This document shows, piece after piece, positions 56,742 to 64,000 of a stretch of DNA of 64,000 nt; position 1 is the stretch's first letter; each line of letters starts with the position of its first letter. The notes beneath the pieces are model-generated. The model did no database searches and was not told where the DNA came from. It worked only from the letters and a program-made list of their open reading frames with translations. Origin of the DNA: Massilia agri (GTDB taxonomy: Bacteria > Pseudomonadota > Gammaproteobacteria > Burkholderiales > Burkholderiaceae_D). The stretch spans positions 1-64,000 of the forward strand of contig NZ_JANUHA010000007.1 in the NCBI RefSeq assembly GCF_024753255.1, written 5' to 3'. The position numbers were made by a program, and so were the translations under genes.

Positions 56742-58644
56742 TCAGCCGCGGCGGCCGCGACGCGGGAGACCGTGCTCCGAACCACGCGGACCCTGGCCGC
56801 CGCGACGGCCGCCGCCGGTGCCGGCGAAGCCGAAGGTGGTCTGCAGCGGATCAGGCTGCTTTGGACGGCCGCTCTGCTTGCCGCCGCCGAAGGAACCGGC
56901 ATTATTGCCACGTCCCTTGCCTTTGCCGCCCTGCACACCCTGCGGACGGCCGGCCGGCATGCCGGGCAAGCCCTGCGGGCGATTGGTACCGACGCGCACC
57001 ACCGGCGGACCGAAGGGGTCCACATTGCGGTTGGCGTCGGCGCGGTCGATGCGGTTGCCGTCGGCGCGGTTCGGTTGCGGGCCCTGGCCCTTGCCGCCCT
57101 TGCCGCCGCCCTTGCCCTTGCCCTCCCCCTTGCCAAATTCGGGCGCGCCGCCCTTCTTCTCGACGCCGAACGCGGCCATCAGCGCGCGCACGTCGTTGTC
57201 CTGCAGCTCTTCCCAGCGGCCGCGCTTGAGGCCCGTCGGCAGGGTCATCGCGCCGTAGCGGGTACGGATCAGGCGCGAGACGGTCAGGCCGACCGCCTCG
57301 AACATGCGGCGCACCTCGCGGTTGCGGCCTTCGCCGATCACCACGCGGTACCACTTGTTGATGCCTTCGCCACCGCCATCCTGGATCTTCGAGAACGAGG
57401 CCAGGCCGTCGTCCAGCTCGACGCCTGCGAGCAGCTTCTGGCGCATGCCCTCTTCCAGCTCGCCCAGGGTGCGCACCGCGTATTCACGGTCGATGTTGTA
57501 GCGCGGGTGCATCAGCCTGTTGGCCAGGTCGCCCGAGGTGGTGAACAGCAGCAGGCCCTCGGTGTTGAAGTCGAGGCGGCCCACGGCCAGCCACTTGCCG
57601 GTCTTCATGGTCGGCAGGCGGTCGAACACGGACGGACGGCCTTCCGGATCGTCGTGGCTGACGATCTCGCCGGCCGGCTTGTGGTACACCAGCACGCGCG
57701 GCGGCTTGTTGTTGTTCACCTTACGCTGGATCAGCTTGCCGTTGATGCGCACCGCGTCGGTCGGCAGGATGCGCTGGCCGATGTGGGCCGGCTCGCCATT
57801 CACCGACACGCGGCCGGCGATGATCAAGTCTTCCATGTCGCGGCGCGAGCCCAGGCCGGCCTCGGCCAGCACCTTGTGGAGCTTGGGCGCGTCGTCGTCG
57901 GCGGTCAGGTCGCGGCGCACGGGCTTGGACTGCTGCTGACCACGGCCGCCTTCATTGGCGTCGAAGGCATCCGAGGTGACGAAGGAGAACACGGCGTCGG
58001 CTTCATTGCCCTTGCCGCCCTGCTTGCCTCCCTTGCCCTGCTGCTTGCCCTTGCCCAGCTGCTTGCCCTGCTTGCCGCCCTGGGCCTGCTGGCCCGGCTG
58101 GGCATTCTGCTGCGGACGCTGGCTTTGCTGGCCGCGGCCTTTTTGCTGCTGGTTGCGGCCACGTCCTTCGCGCTTGCCTTCGACCGGAGCCTGCTCACCC
58201 TCGGCGGGCGCCTGCGCAGCCGCTTCCGGCTGGGCGGCCTGCTGCTCCATCTGGCGCGCTTCGCGTTCCTGGCGCTTCTCGCGCATCTGGCGCGGACCGC
58301 GCGGCTTGCGCGTCTCGCCGTCGGCGTGCGCTTCCTGCTGCGCCGCGACCGGCTCGACGGCGACCGGAGCCGGGGCAGCGGCGGGCGCTTCGGCCGCCTT
58401 GGTGGCGCGCGGCTTGCGGGCCTTCGGCGCCGGCTTGGCCTCCAGCTCGGGCGCGGCTTCCGTCACGGGAGCGGATTCGGCAGGCGCGGCGGCCTTGCGG
58501 GTGCGCTTGGGCTTGGCAGCGGCTTCGGCCTGCACTTCCGGCTGCGCCTCAGGCGCCGCTTCCTTCGGCGCGGCCGGCTTGCGGGTGCGCTTCGGCTTTG
58601 CCGGCGCGGCGTCGCCCGCGTCCACGGGCAGGGTGTCGTTCGGT

Positions 58645-58658
<14 letters not shown>
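56742..58658 (-). CDS. rluB: 23S rRNA pseudouridine synthase, RluB type, with long low-complexity ends
   Basis: Predicted 638 residues; E. coli RluB is about 290. Residues 1-245 are Ala/Pro/Lys/Gln-rich with AKPKRTRK repeats. The core has an S4 domain ([21 protein letters not shown]) and the RsuA/RluB catalytic region with [14 protein letters not shown], whose Asp is catalytic, and [11 protein letters not shown]. The C-terminus is Gly/Lys/Arg-rich ([18 protein letters not shown]). The start at 58658 overlaps scpB by 14 bases; the frame is open further up but lies in scpB. It modifies helix 89 of 23S rRNA in the family. The tails probably bind RNA. Confidence 0.88.
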
Positions 58659-59409
<751 letters not shown>

Positions 59410-59811
59410 ATCGCGGTATCGTCACGCTCAGAATGCAAGAATCAAGTTCAATAATCCGTCTACGCGGGTGCAATCGCGGATGCCAGGCGCGCGCCAGGGT
59501 GGCGGTGCGAAGGTGCTGCGCAAATGCTGGAATCCGGGGCCCGGGCCTGGATGCGCCGGGCTGGTTTGGCGGCGGAAAAGGTTCCGATGCGGGTTCCGAT
59601 ATGCGCCACGGCTCTGTTGGTGTTTCGGCGAAACGCGGGTTCGCGGGTGATGCGGCGGGGGCGTCTCTAGCAACTGGAAGGCATTGTAACCGATAAAACC
59701 GGCGAATGGACAAGACCCGCCCTCCGGGAAAGCACGATTGCCGTCAAATCCTGCCTGGATTGGTGTCGAATCGGCGCGACTCGGGCCGATTCGTCTCAAG
59801 CGGCCAGTTTT
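59410..59811. other. Gap between scpB and glk, including the weakly coding glk end
   Basis: The 386 bases 59410-59795 contain no supported gene; the few open frames are out of phase with each other and have no family features. They follow glk and precede scpB on the minus strand, so the scpB promoter is probably here. No clear terminator or promoter was picked. The last 16 bases (59796-59811) are the 3' end of glk. Confidence 0.5.
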
Positions 59812-60812
59812 TCCGACAAAATCGCCGACACGCCGAGGAAGGCCGGGTAGTCGGCCGTGATCACGTAGGTCGGCACCGCGGCCAGGTAGGCGCTGAAACG
59901 GCCCTTCTGTTCGAAGCGGCGGCGGAAGCCCGACGCCAGGAAGCGCTCGCCCAGGCGCGGCACGATGCCGCCGCCGATGTAGACGCCGCCCTGGGCGCCG
60001 AGCGTGATCGCCAGGTTGCCGGCGGCGGTGCCGAGCATGCCGCAGAAGACTTCCAGCACCTCGTCGCACAGCAGGCATTCGCCGGCCAGGGCGCGGCGCG
60101 AGATTTCCGGCGCCGCCAGGCTTTCGCCCGGACGGCCGGCGCGGTCAGCCAGGGCACGGTAGATCAGCTCCACTCCGGCGCCCGAGAGCAGGCGCTCGCT
60201 CGAGACGTGCTCGAACTCGCGCCAGGCGTACTGGAGGATCGCGACTTCAAGCTCGTTGACAGGCGCGAAGCTCACATGGCCGCCTTCGCTGCGCAGTGCG
60301 GTCCAGTGCCCGTCGGCGCCCGGCACCAGGCCGGACACGCCGAGTCCGGTGCCCGCGCCGAGCAGCCCGAGGGGCGCGTCAGGCAGGGGCGCGCCGCCGC
60401 CGACCTGCAGCTTCTGCTCACCCAGGTGCGGCAGCGAGCGCGCCAGCGCCGAAAAGTCGTTCACCACTTCCAGCGTGTCGAAGCCGCACTCGCGGCGCAG
60501 CGCCTCGATCGAGAAGGCCCAGTGGTGGTTGGTCATGCGCACCTGGTCGCCCGTCACCGGATTGGCGATGGCGATGGCCGCGTGGCGGATGCCGGCGTGG
60601 AGCGCGGCAGCCTGCGGCAGGGCCAGGTAGCTGCGGATGGCATCGGCCAGGGTCGCGTGCTCGCTACAGGCCAGCACCTCGATCGCCTCGAATCGCCCGG
60701 CTGCGGTTTCCAGCGCGAAGCGGGCGTTGGTGCCGCCGATGTCGGCGAGCAGGCGTGCGCCGTCCGCGAAGGCGGACGAGAGGAAAACGGGGCTGGGAGC
60801 GAGGACGGTCAT
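59796..60812 (-). CDS. glk: Glucokinase
   Basis: Phosphorylates glucose with ATP, 338 residues, slightly longer than E. coli Glk (321). ATP-binding [15 protein letters not shown] near the N-terminus, [22 protein letters not shown] with the catalytic Asp, [12 protein letters not shown] and [10 protein letters not shown] are present. The C-terminus includes [17 protein letters not shown]. The start at 60812 (MTVLAPSP) is preferred; a TTG at 60839 is in frame; neither has a good ribosome site. Not fused to an RpiR regulator, unlike the Burkholderia enzyme. Half-site repeats lie 50-80 bases upstream. Confidence 0.94.
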   Translation of the reverse strand: MTVLAPSPVFLSSAFADGARLLADIGGTNARFALETAAGRFEAIEVLACSEHATLADAIRSYLALPQAAALHAGIRHAAIAIANPVTGDQVRMTNHHWAFSIEALRRECGFDTLEVVNDFSALARSLPHLGEQKLQVGGGAPLPDAPLGLLGAGTGLGVSGLVPGADGHWTALRSEGGHVSFAPVNELEVAILQYAWREFEHVSSERLLSGAGVELIYRALADRAGRPGESLAAPEISRRALAGECLLCDEVLEVFCGMLGTAAGNLAITLGAQGGVYIGGGIVPRLGERFLASGFRRRFEQKGRFSAYLAAVPTYVITADYPAFLGVSAILSEKLAA

Positions 60813-60862
60813 TGCAGCATGAAGAGAAGCGATGACCAAGCTTACTAAACTTCGTAGTGCTC

Positions 60863-60892
60863 TTACAAGTTATTTTTGTAGTTTAGGTACAA
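60863..60892. promoter_or_regulatory. Evenly spaced alternating half-sites upstream of glk
   Basis: TACAA (60864-60868), TTGTA (60876-60880) and TACAA (60888-60892) are each separated by exactly seven bases, giving two overlapping palindromes. Size and sequence recall RpiR/HexR-type operators (TGTAAT-like arms). Located between the DedA-rhodanese gene and glk, in the probable glk promoter. Inference only. Confidence 0.4.
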
Positions 60893-60958
60893 GCACGCAA
60901 ATCCACCTCGCTTCGTACAACAGGGAACCAGCCATTCTGAAGTAGTCGAACTACCTCA

Positions 60959-61903
60959 TCAACACGTTGCCGGATCCAGCTCCGGACCGGCGCCGTGGTG
61001 CGCGTTCCAGGCGTCCAGTCCGCCCTTGAGGGGGCGGGTGCGGTGGAAACCGTTGGCCAGGAACTGCTTGGCCACCTCGGCGGCCGTCACGTCGTTCGGG
61101 CAGCTGCAATACACGACGATGTGGCGGTTGCGGTCGAGGCCCGCCATCAGCTGCTCCGGCGGGCAGGACTTGAACACCAGGGCGCCGGGGATCGCCGCCT
61201 CGATGCCCTGCGCCGTCAGGCTGCGCGCATCGATGATGAGCGGGTCGTGGCCGGCGTCGATCAGGTCCAGCAGCTCGCCCACCTCGATGCGCGGCACGGC
61301 GGTGCGGGCGCGGTGGCGGCGGCGCTCGACGTACTTGACGGCGACGAACAGGGCCAGCAGCGAGGCGAGGACGGACAGCGCGGTGCCGCCCATGGTTTCC
61401 AGGGTGGCCAGCAGCTCCTCGACGCCGTCGTGGAAGAGCACGCCCAGCAGGATGCCGGTGCCGCTCCAGAGCGCGGCGCCGGTGATGGCATAGGCCAGGA
61501 AGGGGCGCGCCTCGGTGCCGATGGCGCCGGACAAGGGTGCGGCGATGGTATTGAAGCCCGGGACGAATTTCGATACCAGCAGCGATTTCGCGCCGAAGCG
61601 GCGGAAGCGGTCCTCGGTCTGGTTGACGCAGGAATCCGGCGACAGCGAAATCTTGCACAGCAGGCGCAGGATGCGCTTGCCGTAGAAGCGCCCGGCGCGG
61701 AACCAGAACAGGTCGCAGATCAGGCAGGCGCCCACGGCGGCGAGCAGGCACAACTGCCAGGCCAGGTCGCCGTCGACGGATAGCGCGCCGGCCACCACCA
61801 GGATCGGGAAGGCGGGAATCGGCAGGCCGAACTGCTCGACAAGGACGATGCCGAACACGATCAGCACACCGTAGATTTGCAGCAGTTCGATAAGTTGAGG
61901 CAT
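60959..61903 (-). CDS. DedA membrane protein fused to a rhodanese domain
   Basis: Protein of 314 residues. The N-terminal 200 are a DedA/SNARE-associated family protein with several membrane helices and the motifs EQFGLPIPAFPILVVAGAL, FWFRAGRFYGKRI, and KFVPGFNTIAAPLSGAIG. The C-terminal 100 are a rhodanese domain (DPLIIDARSLTAQGIEAAIP, with the Cys of HIVVYCSCPNDVTA in the active loop). DedA proteins scramble or flip lipids such as undecaprenyl phosphate; the rhodanese part may carry sulfur or sense redox. The start is at 61903 (MPQLIELL), with the frame open to 61936. Appears monocistronic. Confidence 0.88.
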   Translation of the reverse strand: MPQLIELLQIYGVLIVFGIVLVEQFGLPIPAFPILVVAGALSVDGDLAWQLCLLAAVGACLICDLFWFRAGRFYGKRILRLLCKISLSPDSCVNQTEDRFRRFGAKSLLVSKFVPGFNTIAAPLSGAIGTEARPFLAYAITGAALWSGTGILLGVLFHDGVEELLATLETMGGTALSVLASLLALFVAVKYVERRRHRARTAVPRIEVGELLDLIDAGHDPLIIDARSLTAQGIEAAIPGALVFKSCPPEQLMAGLDRNRHIVVYCSCPNDVTAAEVAKQFLANGFHRTRPLKGGLDAWNAHHGAGPELDPATC

Positions 61904-61978
61904 CGTTCTAGTGTATCCGAATTCCCCTCCGATCACAGGCGGCCCGGCCCTGTCCTTTGGCAGGGAAACAACGCTTTC

Positions 61979-63664
61979 CTACACCCCTCGTGGAATCGCA
62001 TCCAGCAAGGTGCGGGTGTAGGCGTGCCGCGGGTTGCGATACAACTCGTCCGAGTCCGCCAGCTCCACCACCCTCCCCTTGTGCATCACCATCACCTGGT
62101 CGGCGATGTACTTCACCACCGACAGGTCGTGCGAGATGAAGATGTAGCTCATGCCGTACTCGTCCTGCAGGTCCTGCAGCAGGTTCAATACCTGGGCCTG
62201 CACCGACACGTCCAGCGCCGACACCGATTCGTCGCAGACGAGGATTTCCGGCTTCATGGTGAGGCAGCGCGCGATCGCGATGCGCTGGCGCTGGCCGCCG
62301 GAGAACTCGTGCGGGTAGCGGTGGAACGCGTGCTCGGGCAGGCCGACCCGCCCCAGCAGCATGTGGGCGGTCGCCACCCGCTCGGCGTCGTTTGCGCCGA
62401 TGCGGTGGATACGCATGGGCTCCAGCAATATCTGCCCCACCGTGAAACGCGGGTTCAGCGAGGCATAGGGATTCTGGAAGATGATCTGGATGCGGCGTTT
62501 ATACGCCTGGTAGTCGCGCTCCGGCATGCCGAGCAGGTCCCGGCCGTCGAACAGCGCGCTCCCCGCCGTGGCGCGGTGCAGGCGCAGCAGGGTCAGGCCG
62601 ACCGTGGTCTTGCCCGAGCCCGATTCGCCGACCACGCCCAGGGTCTTGCCGCGCCCCAGGGTGAAGGACACGTCCTGCGCCGCCTTGAATTCGCGCTTGC
62701 CGAACAGGCCCTCGCGCAGCCAGAAGCTCTTGGCCAGGTTCTTCACCACCAGCAGCGGCTCGTCGCCCGGCTCGGTGCCGCGCGTGCGCTGCGGCAGGGC
62801 TTGATCGGGCTGGAGGCGCCCCTCGATGTAGTCGTCGATCACCGGCAGGCGCAGCGGCCGCTCGTCCAGCTTCGGACGGCAGTGCAGCAGCGCGCGGGTG
62901 TAGGCGTCCCGGGGCGCGCCGAACACCTGGCTGGCCGCGCCCTCTTCCCGCACCTCGCCGTGGCGCATGACGATCACGCGGTCGGCGATCTCGGCGACCA
63001 GGCCGAGGTCGTGGGTGATGAAGAGCACCGCCATGCGGTGCTTCTTCTGCAGCCGCGCGATCAGCTCCATGATCTGCTTCTGGATCGTCACGTCGAGCGC
63101 CGTGGTCGGCTCGTCCGCGATCAGGAGCTTGGGCTCGCAGGCGATCGCCATCGCGATCATCACGCGCTGCTGCTGGCCGCCCGACATCTGGCTCGGGTAG
63201 GCGTCGATCTTCACCGCCGGATCGGGAATGCCGACCTCGGCGAGCAATTCCAGCGTGCGCGCCCGCGCGCCCTTCGCCGTCATGCCCATGTGCCTGCGCA
63301 GCACCTCGCCGATCTGGTAGCCCACCGTGAACACCGGATTAAGCGAGGACATCGGCTCCTGGAAGATCATTGCGATGTCCTTGCCGCACAATTCCCGGCG
63401 CGCGGACGGCGGCAGCGCGAGCAGTTCGCGCCCGTCGAAGCGCGCGCTGGAACCGGGCTTGACGATGGTCGTTTCAGGCGCCAGCAGCCCCATCACGGCC
63501 AGCGAGCTGACCGACTTGCCGCTGCCGGACTCGCCGACCAGCGCCACCGTGCTGTTTCTCGGCACATCGAAGGACACGCCTTTCACGGCCTCGACCGTAT
63601 TCTTCCTGTCGACACGGAAGTCGATGCGCAGGTCGCGCACCTGGAGCAGGATGTCCTCGTTCAT
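61979..63664 (-). CDS. yejF: Dual ATP-binding protein of a peptide-type ABC transporter (YejF-like)
   Basis: 561 residues containing two fused ABC ATPase domains of the Dpp/Opp class. First: [14 protein letters not shown], signature [14 protein letters not shown], Walker [14 protein letters not shown]. Second: [48 protein letters not shown]. The linker and the C-terminus have the oligopeptide-transporter extension ([16 protein letters not shown]). E. coli YejF has the same fusion. The start at 63664 overlaps the permease stop (ATGA); the frame is open beyond but inside the permease. Likely imports small peptides; the symbol rests on architecture. Confidence 0.88.
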   Translation of the reverse strand: MNEDILLQVRDLRIDFRVDRKNTVEAVKGVSFDVPRNSTVALVGESGSGKSVSSLAVMGLLAPETTIVKPGSSARFDGRELLALPPSARRELCGKDIAMIFQEPMSSLNPVFTVGYQIGEVLRRHMGMTAKGARARTLELLAEVGIPDPAVKIDAYPSQMSGGQQQRVMIAMAIACEPKLLIADEPTTALDVTIQKQIMELIARLQKKHRMAVLFITHDLGLVAEIADRVIVMRHGEVREEGAASQVFGAPRDAYTRALLHCRPKLDERPLRLPVIDDYIEGRLQPDQALPQRTRGTEPGDEPLLVVKNLAKSFWLREGLFGKREFKAAQDVSFTLGRGKTLGVVGESGSGKTTVGLTLLRLHRATAGSALFDGRDLLGMPERDYQAYKRRIQIIFQNPYASLNPRFTVGQILLEPMRIHRIGANDAERVATAHMLLGRVGLPEHAFHRYPHEFSGGQRQRIAIARCLTMKPEILVCDESVSALDVSVQAQVLNLLQDLQDEYGMSYIFISHDLSVVKYIADQVMVMHKGRVVELADSDELYRNPRHAYTRTLLDAIPRGV

Positions 63665-64000
63665 TTCAGCTTCGGATCGAGCGCGTCGCGCAGCGCGTCC
63701 GCGAACAGGGAAAAGGCCGTCACCAGCACGGCCATGGCGCCGGCCGCCGCCGCGAGCTGCCACCACTTGCCGAGGATCAGCTCGTTCTGCGCCTCATTGA
63801 GCATGCTGCCCCAGGACACCACGCCGACCGGCACGCCGAAGCCCAGGAAGGACAGGATCACCTCGGCCTTGATGAAGCCGACCACCAGGATCGACATCTG
63901 CACCAGGGCCACGTGGGCGACGTTGGGCAGGATGTGGCCGAACATGCGGCGCCAGCCCGATGCCCCGATCGCATCGGCCGCCATCACGTACTCGCGCGCC
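63661..64000 (-). CDS. ABC transporter permease, YejE/DppC type (partial, cut by the window edge)
   Basis: The C-terminal 112 residues of an inner-membrane permease; the rest lies beyond the window. The EAA loop is visible ([20 protein letters not shown]), followed by [39 protein letters not shown] and a final [11 protein letters not shown], all typical of DppC/OppC/YejE. Its stop overlaps the start of the dual ATPase gene. Together they form the end of a yej-like operon. Confidence 0.9.
   Translation of the reverse strand, partial: AREYVMAADAIGASGWRRMFGHILPNVAHVALVQMSILVVGFIKAEVILSFLGFGVPVGVVSWGSMLNEAQNELILGKWWQLAAAAGAMAVLVTAFSLFADALRDALDPKLK

Overview
The window is about 64 kb of high-GC, gene-dense bacterial chromosome. 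The housekeeping genes (rimP-nusA-infB-rbfA-truB, scpB-rluB, typA) and a chemoreceptor with the hairpin type common in that class point to a betaproteobacterium. A Massilia-like member of the Oxalobacteraceae is my best guess; this is inference from protein flavour, not a database match. I see no rRNA, tRNA, CRISPR array, insertion sequence or prophage.

Layout. (1) 1-9.75 kb is accessory and signalling: a PL5 alginate lyase, a membrane diguanylate cyclase, two small periplasmic proteins, a methyl-accepting chemotaxis protein, dusA, a frameshifted receiver-domain gene, a PAS-GAF hybrid histidine kinase and a remnant of another kinase. (2) 9.9-15.1 kb is the flagellin region: an FkbM methyltransferase, a TPR-glycosyltransferase, fliC and a FliK-like protein. 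(3) 15.2-45.9 kb is one nearly complete flagellar locus. A leftward operon carries fliM-N-P-Q-R-flhB-flhA. A divergent rightward run carries fliE-F-G-H-I-J-D-S-T-K-L-fliA-motA-motB-flgM-flgN and a GH73 hydrolase. Then come leftward flgA and rightward flgB-C-D-E-F-G-H-I-J-K-L plus an unnamed gene with a flagellin-IN-like segment. (4) 45.9-64 kb holds an outer-membrane barrel, typA, an S41 peptidase, the rimP-to-truB operon, scpB-rluB, glucokinase, a DedA-rhodanese fusion and a peptide-type ABC transporter cut by the window edge.

The most interesting part is the flagellar locus. Its order (flhA-flhB-fliR-Q-P-N-M facing fliE-F-G-H-I-J, then fliD-S-T-K-L-sigma28-motA-motB in one block, and flgA-L) is that of the lateral or Flag-2 systems of Vibrio, Aeromonas and E. 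coli 042, not that of the common polar or peritrichous primary systems. The flagellin also begins in lateral-flagellin style. FliM lacks the N-terminal CheY-binding peptide, FliG has changed motor and FliM-binding residues, fliO and the regulator lafK are absent, FlgJ is split into two genes, and no che genes are present. Two glycan-type enzymes beside fliC suggest a modified filament.

Two regulatory arrangements also stand out. A clear sigma70 promoter followed by a leader terminator precedes rimP, which looks like an attenuator, and evenly spaced alternating half-sites lie upstream of glk.
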